Positions 49,081 through 59,600 of a DNA stretch of 64,000 nt are shown here, in pieces. The DNA comes from Methylicorpusculum sp. (lineage in GTDB: Bacteria; Pseudomonadota; Gammaproteobacteria; Methylococcales; Methylomonadaceae). Location of the stretch: NCBI RefSeq assembly GCF_030651835.1, contig NZ_JAUSBX010000128.1:62001-126000 (forward strand), in the 5' to 3' direction. Numbering within the stretch: the stretch's first letter is position 1; the number at the start of each line of letters is the position of its first letter. Both the position numbers and the translations under genes were made by a program. Below the pieces are notes generated by a model. It made no database searches. It saw only the letters and a list, made by a program, of their open reading frames with translations, and was not told the origin of the DNA.

Positions 49081-49151
49081 AGCCATTTACTACGAATGGG
49101 CACAGCTCCCGGTTTTTTTGTTAACAAACTTTAACTTTTTAAGAGGCAGTT

Positions 49152-49970
49152 ATGAACATTGTGAGTAAATCATTATTAGTCGGTGCGATGGCACTGGCTG
49201 CGACTGGCGCTCAGGCGCGAGTTGCATCGTCTGCATTATCGGGTTTTGAAAATGATCCCTTGGGCTCTGAATTGTTTTTAAGCGTTTACAACGCGGAAGG
49301 TCAAATTTCCTATGCCTTGGATTTGGGTATCCGGACTAAAGACTTCGATCCAACTAAACCGCTTAGCTTCAACATTTCCAGCAACGCATTTTTATCGTTC
49401 ATGGCCGGTACATCGGCAGGACAATCGCTTGTTTACAGTATTGTTGGCGCCAACAATTTTTTCTCGGATCTCCCGGATCTGGACTATTTGGGCTTGTTTG
49501 TGACCAGTAAAGGCCAGCCAGCACTTCAGGATTTCAATGGATTTAACAATAGTGTGGCTAAAGTTTCGCAACATATTGACCAGTTAAATTCACGCTCAGG
49601 TCAGTTGACCGGAACCAATCAACAGACCGGTAATAAAGCCGTTAATCTGGATTCTTTCTCGACTCCGGGAACGGCGGCGTACTATCCGGTCAACTGGGGT
49701 TCAAACCTAGGCAATTCATTCGGTAGCAGCGTAGCGGTGAGTGCCGGCGAAGCGGCCGAATTTTGGTGGTTAAGCCAGCCGTTTGATGAAGAGCTGGGCG
49801 ATCATGTCCCAACTGCAACACTGTTGGGCTACTGGAACTTCACTGTTGCGGGTAATACAGCGAATCTGGAATTTTCTAGTGCTCCTGCTGTGGTACCCGT
49901 GCCTGCCGCGGTCTGGTTGTTCGGAACCGGTCTGATGGGCTTGTTGGCGGCCAAACGCCGTAAGGCTTAA
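49152..49970 (+). CDS. PEP-CTERM sorting-domain exported protein
   Basis: Signal peptide; C-terminus 'VPVPAAVWLFGTGLMGLLAAKRRKA' = VPxPAAVWLFGxGLxGL...RRK exosortase signal. Confidence 0.93.
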   Translation: MNIVSKSLLVGAMALAATGAQARVASSALSGFENDPLGSELFLSVYNAEGQISYALDLGIRTKDFDPTKPLSFNISSNAFLSFMAGTSAGQSLVYSIVGANNFFSDLPDLDYLGLFVTSKGQPALQDFNGFNNSVAKVSQHIDQLNSRSGQLTGTNQQTGNKAVNLDSFSTPGTAAYYPVNWGSNLGNSFGSSVAVSAGEAAEFWWLSQPFDEELGDHVPTATLLGYWNFTVAGNTANLEFSSAPAVVPVPAAVWLFGTGLMGLLAAKRRKA

Positions 49971-50043
49971 TAACGCTCGTTCCCGGCGTTATCGGTGTCG
50001 GGAAATTAGCTTTTGACCCAATTTGAATTGAGGAATCATAACA

Positions 50044-51699
50044 ATGAACAAAAAAATTACTGCGGTCCTTGCGGCCGTGACATTAGCCGGCTTTTCCGGC
50101 TTGGCGTCTGCCTGGACGCCGAGCCAAGGCGCGCCGGACTTACAAATCAACATGTCCGGCGCGACGGCCATGGACAACTCGATCACCAGTTTGTTCACAA
50201 CCTTGTGCGAGCCTGGCACCTTGGACAGTTATTTCAATGATAGCGCGAATCCCGGCAATGCCTACCGCGCGTTCTATTGCACATTGACGGCCAATAAGGT
50301 ACCGGGATTGTCGGTCAGCCCATTGAAAGTGTTGTTCGTCAAACGTTCAGCGGGCGGTTCGGCTCAAGGCGTCAATCCGATCATCGATCAACAAAGACTG
50401 CAAGCCTTAAATATATTCAATAACAACTGTACGCTGAGCCCTACCGCCAACAACCCCAAAAGATGGTTGTGCCGGACCAGCCAGCCAGGCGATTTGGAAT
50501 TGAGATACTCGGATATCGGGATTTCGGATGTTGACGTCAGAATGTTCAGGGGTGTTAACACGCCGGCCGGTTTCAACCCGGTCAATCCGGAAAGTGCGAA
50601 CGACCTCGACAGCGTTTCGGTCGCAGCTTTGATTTTCGGTGTTCCGGTCAACAACAGTCTGTATAACGCGTTGCAGTATGCACAAAGACAGTTCGGTCCG
50701 ATTCCCAGCGATTGTGCGATCGGCGAATACAGCCGTGAGGAATGTATTCCCAGCTTAAGCAAGAGCGATGTGGCGTCATTGATGAACGGCCGTGTTGCTT
50801 CCTGGACTCAATACATGATCGACGACGGAAGCGCGACCGGTAGAAGTCTGGTAGATGTCGTGAGCGACGGTATTGCCGGAGGTGTTCAGGGGCTTTCGCT
50901 TCCTACAAGGCTGGGCGGCACGGCGGCCCGCGAAGCATCCAAAAACTTTGTTCGTTATTGCAAACGCGTCAACGGTTCCGGAACCGGCGCGCAGCAATAC
51001 GCCAAATTTTTGCATAATCCTTGTACGGACGGTGCAGCTGAACCCATGCAAGCCTCAGTATTCACGACCGGTCCTATCGTTATCCAAAACTCGGGTTCAG
51101 GAGACATCGAGCTGTGCTTGAACGACTATCAATTGGGTTTGAACAATACCGGGCAGAACGGTGTTTCTGGCTTGGCACCACTGGCTAGAGCCTGGGCCTT
51201 CGGCGTACAAAGCTTGGAGAAAAATGATGCTAATGCCAATCCGCAATGGCCTTATAAGTTTGTCAAGATCGACGGCGTAGCGCCAACTTTGGAAAATGCT
51301 TTCACCGGCAAATATATGGATGTAGTCGAGATGACCTACCAATGGTTGAAACCCAACACCAACAAACTGCCGGCTTGCGCATACGGTCAATTAGGCTCAC
51401 ATCCTGCGACCTGCGGACCAAGACCGCCTGAGCAAGATGTCAAGGTGATTATCGACCAAATGCGCGAAGAAGCCAGTCAGCCGATTGTCGTTGGCAGTGT
51501 GCTGAACGTGGCATCGAACTACCCTTTCGGTAAGTCAGGTTATCTGGCGCCTGCGGTTCCTTTTGCGACTTCACCAAGCTTTACCGGCTTGCTGAACGAA
51601 AACGCACCTATTTGGCCGTACACACATAACACCGGCGCCGGTATCAACAACTGTGTCGTACCTATGTTGCCGGCAGCGGTCACCAAGAAACCTCTGTAA
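50044..51699 (+). CDS. Exported protein with phosphate-binding (PstS/PBP)-like features
   Basis: Signal peptide MNKKITAVLAAVTLAGFSGLASA; 'LQINMSGATAMDNSI' and 'LRYSDIGISDVDVRMF' resemble PBP-like PstS motifs. Confidence 0.6.
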   Translation: MNKKITAVLAAVTLAGFSGLASAWTPSQGAPDLQINMSGATAMDNSITSLFTTLCEPGTLDSYFNDSANPGNAYRAFYCTLTANKVPGLSVSPLKVLFVKRSAGGSAQGVNPIIDQQRLQALNIFNNNCTLSPTANNPKRWLCRTSQPGDLELRYSDIGISDVDVRMFRGVNTPAGFNPVNPESANDLDSVSVAALIFGVPVNNSLYNALQYAQRQFGPIPSDCAIGEYSREECIPSLSKSDVASLMNGRVASWTQYMIDDGSATGRSLVDVVSDGIAGGVQGLSLPTRLGGTAAREASKNFVRYCKRVNGSGTGAQQYAKFLHNPCTDGAAEPMQASVFTTGPIVIQNSGSGDIELCLNDYQLGLNNTGQNGVSGLAPLARAWAFGVQSLEKNDANANPQWPYKFVKIDGVAPTLENAFTGKYMDVVEMTYQWLKPNTNKLPACAYGQLGSHPATCGPRPPEQDVKVIIDQMREEASQPIVVGSVLNVASNYPFGKSGYLAPAVPFATSPSFTGLLNENAPIWPYTHNTGAGINNCVVPMLPAAVTKKPL

Positions 51700-51763
51700 T
51701 TAGCTATCGACAACGTGTCAATGGATTAGGACTCCGCAACGGGGCCGGCAAGGATGCAAAAAA

Positions 51764-51787
51764 CAGCCCCCGCTTCGGCGGGGGCTG
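51764..51787. terminator. Strong GC hairpin, terminator-like
   Basis: CAGCCCCCGC-TTCG-GCGGGGGCTG perfect 10-bp stem with UUCG loop; A-run on the 5' side, no clean U-run on the + strand. Confidence 0.5.
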
Positions 51788-51818
51788 ACCTGTTTGTAAA
51801 ACATTAAAAATATTAGCT

Positions 51819-53414
51819 ATGGTCAGGAAGGAAAATTGCGGGTTTCGTTGGTTGCTGATAGGAGGGTTCGTGTTAGCCGGCTTATGCCGTTCGGTTTTTG
51901 CCGAGGATGCCGACCATTTCGATTTATGGGAATTGAGAGTCAAGGGGAATACCCTGCTGGAACGCAAAGACATTGAAAAAACCGTCTATCCCTTTTTGGG
52001 AGAAGGCAAAAATATCGACACGGTTGAAAAAGCCCGTACCGCATTGGAAGAAGCCTACCATGGCAAAGGTTATCAGACTATCGCAGTCGACATTCCCGAG
52101 CAGGATGTCGTCGGCGGTGTGGTCTATCTGGAAGTAACCGAGGGCCGTGTCTCTCGCTTGCGCGTGACCGATTCGCGCTACTTCTCGTTAGGCAGTATTA
52201 AGGCCAAAGTGCCGGAACTGGCGGAGGGCAAAGTGCCCAATTTACCGAAAATGCAGGAACAGCTGGCAGAACTGGGCAAGGAATCATCGGACCGGACTGT
52301 CGTGCCGATTTTGCGGGCAGGGGAAACGCCGGGAACGCTGGAAGTGGATTTAAAAGTAAAAGATGAGCTGCCGTTGCACGGCAAAGTCGAGGTTAACGGA
52401 CGTAACGTTGCCGACACCAGCCGATTAAGAACAATTGCCTCGGTGCGTTATGACAATTTATGGCAAAAGTTTCACAGTGCCTCCTTCATGTATCAGACCG
52501 CGCCTGAATCACCGGAGCAAGTGGAAGTCTTTGTCGGGACGTATGTAATGCCGGTGTTCCAAACCGATGCCCGCTTGGCACTTTACGGGGTGAGTTCGTC
52601 ATCCGATTCTCAAATTGCCAGTGCCGGTGCGTTATCCGTCATCGGTATCGGTGATATCTACGGTGCGCGAATTGTATTGCCTTTGACCGCCAAAGATAAT
52701 TATTTTCATACGTTTACCGCCGGTGTGGATTACAAATCATTTGAAGAGGATTTGAATTTGATCGGTGCCGATAAGTTGAAAACGCCGATTACCTATCTGC
52801 CGTTCATGGTGCAATATTCCGGTAATTTGCGCGGTGAATCCTCGTTGTTGTCATTCAATACGGGGCTGAATTTTTCGATTCGGGGCCTCGGAAACGATGA
52901 ACAGGAATTTGCCGATAAGCGGTTTTTGGCAAAGCCGAATTATATGATTTTTAACGGGGGTATCGACTACACCCACAATTTGCCCAAAGGGATTGATTTT
53001 ATCAGCCGGGTTTCCGGGCAAGTCTCAGACTCGCCCATCATCAGTAACGAACAATATTCAATCGGTGGCGACGAAAGTGTGCGTGGCTATTTTGAAACCC
53101 AGGTGTTATCGGATGACGGCATTCAAGGGTCATTCGAACTGTATTCGCCGCATTTGCTGCCTGTTAATGAAGAATGGGAATTCGTCAATAAATTGAAGGG
53201 GCTCGTGTTTTTGGATGCAGGCCAAGGTTGGTCCAAGGATGTGCTGCCGGGTGTGGACAGTAAATTCAGTCTCGCCAGCGGAGGCTTTGGTTTTAGGTTG
53301 CAGGCATGGAAATACCTGGTAGCAAACCTGGATGTTGCGTTTCCGTTCATTGCCCAGGGAACGATAGACAGCGGTGATCCGAGATTGCATTTTCGAGTGG
53401 CAACAGAGTTTTAA
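51819..53414 (+). CDS. TpsB outer-membrane transporter (ShlB/FhaC/HecB family)
   Basis: POTRA-like 'LWELRVKGNTLLERKDIEKTVYPFLGEGKNIDTVEKARTALEEAYHGKGYQTIAVDIPEQDVVGGVVYLEVTEGRVSRLRV'; 'SIGGDESVRGYFE' loop; C-terminal barrel ending in F. Confidence 0.94.
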   Translation: MVRKENCGFRWLLIGGFVLAGLCRSVFAEDADHFDLWELRVKGNTLLERKDIEKTVYPFLGEGKNIDTVEKARTALEEAYHGKGYQTIAVDIPEQDVVGGVVYLEVTEGRVSRLRVTDSRYFSLGSIKAKVPELAEGKVPNLPKMQEQLAELGKESSDRTVVPILRAGETPGTLEVDLKVKDELPLHGKVEVNGRNVADTSRLRTIASVRYDNLWQKFHSASFMYQTAPESPEQVEVFVGTYVMPVFQTDARLALYGVSSSSDSQIASAGALSVIGIGDIYGARIVLPLTAKDNYFHTFTAGVDYKSFEEDLNLIGADKLKTPITYLPFMVQYSGNLRGESSLLSFNTGLNFSIRGLGNDEQEFADKRFLAKPNYMIFNGGIDYTHNLPKGIDFISRVSGQVSDSPIISNEQYSIGGDESVRGYFETQVLSDDGIQGSFELYSPHLLPVNEEWEFVNKLKGLVFLDAGQGWSKDVLPGVDSKFSLASGGFGFRLQAWKYLVANLDVAFPFIAQGTIDSGDPRLHFRVATEF

Positions 53415-53441
53415 GTACGAAGAAAAAATGAAACTATTCAT

Positions 53442-53507
53442 TCCCCCTCTTTGAAAAAGAGGGGTTAGGGGAGATTCTTTAAATAAATCCCCCTCAATCC
53501 CCCTTTT
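53442..53507. repeat. Dispersed repeat, copy B (inverted relative to 18682-18744)
   Basis: CCCCCTCTTTGAAAAAGAGGGGTTAGGGGAGATTCTTTAAATAAATCCCCC. Confidence 0.7.
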
Positions 53508-53539
53508 TAAAGGGGAAGGTGATCAGTTTCAAAAGATAA

Positions 53540-53613
53540 GGTAAAAAGCCAAACCCGTCGTGAGACGGGGACGGAAAGCTGCGGGTCTTGTCGATCAAGA
53601 TAGCCGGGTTGCC
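53540..53613 (+). ncRNA. Cyclic di-GMP-I (GEMM) riboswitch aptamer upstream of giant adhesin
   Basis: GGTAA-AAAGCC-AAACCCGTC-GTGA-GACGGGGACGGAAAGCTGCGGGTCTTGTCGATCAAGATAGCCGGG-TTGCC: P1 GGUAA/UUGCC, GNRA loop, conserved junctions; closely similar to 49006-49080. Confidence 0.92.
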
Positions 53614-53652
53614 ATTGACTGAAGAATAATCCTTTTGGTAAAGGCAACGAGC

Positions 53653-56600
53653 ATGGCTAAGAGCAAACGAATCAATCAACCCGGTTATACGGCGGTAACT
53701 TTCAGATTAAAACCAACCGCAGCATGCGTCCGGGTGGTACTCGCCGGGGCAATGGTAGCCGGTTCAGTGGCACCCGTGCAGGCCGAATTGCCGGTGCCCA
53801 GTGCGGTTTGGGCCAGCATGGGCAGTGCCAGTCGACAAGTGCTGGGCAATCAAATGCGGATCGATCAGCACACGGACCGGGCGATTTTGAACTGGGAAAG
53901 TTTCAACATCGGCAAAGAAAATTCGGTGCATTTTCAACAGCCGGGCAGCACGTCGATTGCGCTGAACAAGATTTTTCAAAACGATCCCAGCCGCATACTC
54001 GGCGCCCTGACTGCGAACGGTCAAGTGTATCTGGTCAATCGCAATGGCTTCGTGTTCGGTAAGGACTCACGCGTCGACGTTCGTGGCTTGGTGGCCTCGA
54101 CGCTGGATGTATCGGACGAAGTGTTTACTCAAGGGATCACGAAAGTTTTTGCCAATAGCGGCACCGCAGCATTTCAGGGAAATAAAGATTTCTATCTCAA
54201 AAACTCTGACGGCAGCTTCAAACTCGATACCAACGGTAACAAAATAAAAGCCGAGATCAAAGTGGAAGAAGGGGCGAAGATCAAATCCGGCACCGGTGAA
54301 CGTATTTTGATCATGGCTCCCACCATCACCAATGAAGGCTATATCGAATCAAACGATGGCCAAGTGATATTGGCAGCCGCCACCGACAAGGTTTATTTAC
54401 AGGAAGCCGGTGCCAATGACGATGTGCGCGGTTTGTTGGTCGAGGTTGAGACGGGGGGGGAGATCAATAATCTGGGCGAAATATCCTCTAAGCGTGGCAA
54501 TGTCACGTTGATCGGATTTGCGGTTAATCAGAAGGGTAAGGCATCAGCTACTACTTCATTGAATCTCAATGGTACCGTCAAGTTATTAGCCAGAGAAAAA
54601 GTCGAGGTTTTTCAGACCACCAGCGGTTACAACATGCGGGCCACATCGACCACCCGCGCGAATGATGCAGGCGACGGTCTAGGACGTTCGGCCACGGTAA
54701 AATTCGGCAGTAATAGTGTGACTGAGGTTTTGCCCGAACTCGATGGTGTCTCTACGACGATTGACGAACAAATTCAACCTTTGTCGAAAGTCTCTGCAAT
54801 GGGTCATAAGATCCATGTCGAAAACAATGCCAACATCATCGTGCCCGGCGGCAATGTCGATATGGTGGCAACGCAAAATCCGGTCGCGCAGCTTCAGGCC
54901 ACGATTAATCGAAACGACAGTCGAATCCTGATCGAATCAGGTGCGAAGATCGACGTTTCAGGCATCAAGACGACCGTCAAGCCGATTGAAAGCAATATCA
55001 TCGAGGTCGAGCTGCGTTTGAATCAGTTGAAGGATTCCCCGTTGCAACGCAACGGTATCTTATTCGGTAAAACCATTTTGGTCGATATTCGCAAAGGAAC
55101 GCCGATGACCGATATTCAACCGGGTATCGATGCCATTCAGCGAACTTTGGGCGAGCGCTTGGCCAAAGGCGGAGAAATCAACTTGGGCTCGGAAGGAGAC
55201 GTCATCGTTCAGAACAATGCGGTACTCGATTTTTCGGGTGGTGCGGTGACTTATCTGGACGGCTTCATTACGACAACGAAACTGACTTCTAACGGCAGAA
55301 TTTTCGATATCAGCAAGGCGCATCCATCGCTTAAATACGATGGTATCTATGGTGAAGTCGTCAAGGTTTATGAAAAATGGGGCGTCAAAAAAGTTTGGAA
55401 AATCGACGGGCCTTTTTCATTGGCGAGGCGTGAAGCCGGTTATATCGAAGGCCATGACGCGGGCCGCTTGTCGATCAAAAGCCCTAATCTTTTATTGGAA
55501 GGCCAATTGATAGGCGGCACGGTAAGCGGACGTTTGCAACGAACGATGGACAGCAAAGCACGGGGGGGTGAATTAACAATCGACATGCGCTCGGCATCCT
55601 CTGTCGCGCAGTCGGTAATATTCTCGTCGACTCAGAGTAGAGCCGGAGTTGGATTGGACATCGACGACGCATTTCCGGTCAACGACCAAAACCTGTCGGT
55701 TGCCTTGGCGCTGCAGTCGGGTCTGATCGCTCAAAGTGGCATCCAAAATACCTCGATCCTTGCCAACGGCTCTATCGCTGTAGCGGGCGATAGCACCGTG
55801 CGATTGTCCGATGGGGGACATTTGAATTTACAGGGTGGGTCCATCGCAATCAACGGCACTATAAAAGGGGTATCCGCTAACGTTTCGCTAAAAACCGAAA
55901 CGATAGGGGCTTTGGATGGTTCAATACGCATTGGTCAGGGTTCGACGATCGATTTGCAAGGCGGATGGGTAAATGACTTGATCACGCCGTTCGCTAGTAT
56001 CGATAAAACCCCCATCTCAATTAAAGGCGGTACTTTCAGCGCTAAAGCCAACGGCGACATTATGCTTGAAACCGGAAGCTCGATCGATGTCAGCGGCGGC
56101 GCCTGGAAAAATACCCGCGGTAACGTCGAAGCTGGCGATGCCGGTAAAGTTCAACTGGTGGCGTCCGGTGATCTGACAGGTTCCAACATTACGCTGAATG
56201 GCCTATTAAATGGCTATGGCTTGAAGAATGGCGGTACGCTTGAATTGGAAGCCAATGCCGTTGCGATTCGCAGACGACGTGAAGATGAAATTGACGATTT
56301 GCGGCCTCTGCAAATACAAGACGATTTCTTCGGTAAAGGCGGATTTGCCAATTATTTGATTACGGCCAATATCAACGGATTGACCATTGATGAAGGCGCA
56401 CGAATCAATTTACAACAGGTCAATCGTATTCTGAACGGCAACGCAATCAATACACCCAATGCCGATAGCATCGCGGCTATCTCAATAATTGGAACATTGC
56501 CACCGATTCAACGAGCCCCCAGTTCGCTCGTTTTGAGTTCGGTTCACTCGATTGGTCCAAATCTTAACAGTCACTTGATTGTTGGCAAGAATGCTTTGAT

Positions 56601-59600
56601 CAACGCCGATCCGTTGAGTCTTGTGACACTGAAATCCGATACTTCGATCTATTTCGATGGGGCGATCAGCGCTCGCGGGGGTGATGTGTCATTCAATATC
56701 GTTCCGCCTCAAGGATTACCCGACCCGCTTTATCTTCCCAATCAAGCCATCTGGTTGGGCGATAATGCCAAAATCGATGTCTCGGGCGTGGCGATTACGA
56801 CCGTCGATGCTTTAGGTCGCCGTATCGGTGAAATACACGATGGCGGTCATGTAACACTTGATGCGGTGCGAGGATTCGTTGCAACAAAGGGTGCTTCCCT
56901 CATCAATGTTTCCGGTACGTCCGGTCAATTGAATTTAGCGCGGATCAATCCTAACGGTTTCGGTTTGTCATATAAGCCGATAACGGTTGGCTCGCATGGC
57001 GGGGTCGTTTCGATAGCCGCCGCCGAAGGCCTCTTCTTAGAGGGTCAAATGATCGGGAAAGGCGGTAATGCCCCCGGTACGGCAGGCGGAACACTCTCTG
57101 TCAGTTTGGACGGTACGCGAAGGGATCCTGACGAAGGGGAAGGGATAATCCTGAATTTTCCGACCGCACCCGGCATCATGCACTTGACGCAAAATACAAC
57201 GTCGGTATTTTCCGGTCAATTCGAAAAGGCTGGGGATACGCTACCGGTCGGACAGGTCAGAAAAGGCTATTTGTCGGCCAACCAAGTTGAAAAAGGCGGC
57301 TTCGCTTCGTTGAATGTTTTGGCCGATGATGAAATTCGTTTTCAGGGTGACCTGACGCTTAACCTTCAACGCGCTCTGGTACTGAATACACCTAAATTGA
57401 ATTGGCAACGAGTGAACGTTAACGATAGCGGAAATGTTTCCATTAGAGCTGCGCATGCCTCGCTGGGGTCTTCCCGTCATCGAACGGCTCCCGGCAATAG
57501 CACGTTTGGCGATGGTATTTTGTCGATCGATGCCGATTTTCTGGAAATATACGGCGGCTCTTATACGACCGGCATCAAGCAGGTGAACCTGAAAGCCGGC
57601 GGCGATATTCGTCTTCGCGGTACCCGTATTGACAATACGCAAAGGGATTTTATTGGCGAGTTTAAGACATTTTCGGAACTCAACCTGACGGCGGATCAAT
57701 TGTATCCAAGCACATTGACACAGTTTTCATTGTCGGTCGCCGGTGATCCAAACGGGAAATTGAAGATCAACGGCGGCGATCAACACCGTCCGGTGTTGTC
57801 TGCCTATTCTAAGTTGACTATCAAAGCTCCCCATATTGAACAGAACGGAACGATAAAAGCGCCTTTTGGCGAAATCGTAATGGATGCGGCAAATTCGATC
57901 AAATTCGGCGCGAACAGCTTGACTTCGGTATCCGCCGAAGGACAAATCATACCCTTCGGCATTACCGAAGGCGGCCTGGAATGGCTATACCCGATGGGTG
58001 ATAGAAATATCATCGTACAAGCTCCGCAAAAAACGATAACGGTAAAATCAGACCGGATTATGCGCGATGAAGGTGCCGTGATCGATTTGTCGGGCGGGGG
58101 TGATGTGCAGGCTTACGAGTTCATTCCAGGTATTGGCGGCTCGACGGATGTGCTGGCCGGCGGTCAATCGTTTGCGGTTATTCCGGGAATGTCAGATTAT
58201 TCTCCATTCGATCCATTGGCGTTTTCGGGCTCTGAACTTGGCATCGGTGAAAGCATCTATCTGGGTGCCGGCAGTGGGCTTTCGGCCGGTTACTATACCT
58301 TGTTACCGGCGCGTTATGCCTTGTTGCCGGGCGCCTATTTGATCACACCGCAACAGGGTACACGCGACATGATACCAGGGACCACAACGGCCAATATGGA
58401 AGGCGCACCGGTTGTGGCCGGTTTTCGTTCAGTGACGGGTGCCTCGATCAGGGATCAGCGCTGGACCGGCTTTGCCGTTGAACCCGGAACTATCGCGCTG
58501 ACTCGCTCGCAATTGGATTTGACGAGGGGGAATCCGTTTTTTGCGCAGAAAGCGATCGATAATGAAACTGCAATGCCTCGATTACCCAAGGATGCGGGCC
58601 ACTTGATTTTCGATGCGAAAACGCAGCTCGATTTGCCTACTGTGCGCGCTGTAGCTTCCAATGGCGGTTTGGCCGGATTGGTCGATATCGTCGCCGATAA
58701 TCTCTCGGTTGTGAATGTCAAAAACGGTGCATCCAACACTGTTCAGTTATTGGTTAGCGATCTCGGCACCTTCGAAGTCGGCAGTTTGGTGTTGGGGGCG
58801 GTAAGGACTTTCGATAACTCGACCGGTGCGATTAAGATCGATGTCAAATCGAAAACCGTGACGTTGGAAGAAGATGCCTTGTTGGAAGGCTCGGAAATCA
58901 TGTTGGCGGCGACCGACAAGGTTGAATTAAAACAAGGCGCATCAATTGTTGCAAATGGCAATAAACCGGCTAACGATAATTCGACGGTATTGGAGACGAC
59001 CGGGGACGGGGCCTTGCTTCGTGTTTCGACAGGCTTACAAGCCATTAAAAAGCGAACGGGATCACAAGGAATTAAAGGCGATTTGATCATCGGTGACGGC
59101 GCGCAGGTGTCTGCGGCAACGGGTTCCGTGCTGCTGGATTCGACGCGTCAGTTGAAAATGAGCGGTCAATTGGAGGCCGGAAGTTCGTTGAACATTGGCG
59201 CCGAATCGATCAATCTCGGTGAAGTCGACGGATCATTGAACGGTTTGTCGCTGGACAATACCCAGTTGAGCAGCCTGAACACGAAGGAACTGGTTTTGAC
59301 CAGTCGGAGCAACGTAAACCTGTTCGGCAGCGTATTCCGAAGTGATGCCCAAGGTAATGCATTAACCGATCAGGAAGGGCGAAATCTTCCGGTAATGTTC
59401 GAAAATTTGATCTTCGACGCGGCGGGTCTAGCCGGCTTCGGAAACGACGGCAAGTCTGCTTTGATTTCGGCAGGAACCATTACCTTAAGAAATAGCAGCA
59501 ATGTCAATGCCGTTCAAGGAAATGGAAGCGGTGAGCTGATCGTCAGTGCTGATGATCTGCATTTGGAAAATGGCAATTTCAGACTGTCGGGGTTCGACGC

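Noticed and set aside
48828-49127. Minus-strand 99-aa ORF across the first riboswitch
   Set aside because: Explained by the structured riboswitch leader on the + strand.
53494-53679. Minus-strand 61-aa ORF over the second riboswitch
   Set aside because: Contains the same 'RSFPSPSHDGFG' antisense-of-GEMM peptide as 48828-49127. It is an artefact of the conserved aptamer, although the shared peptide is a useful independent hint that the two leaders are homologous.
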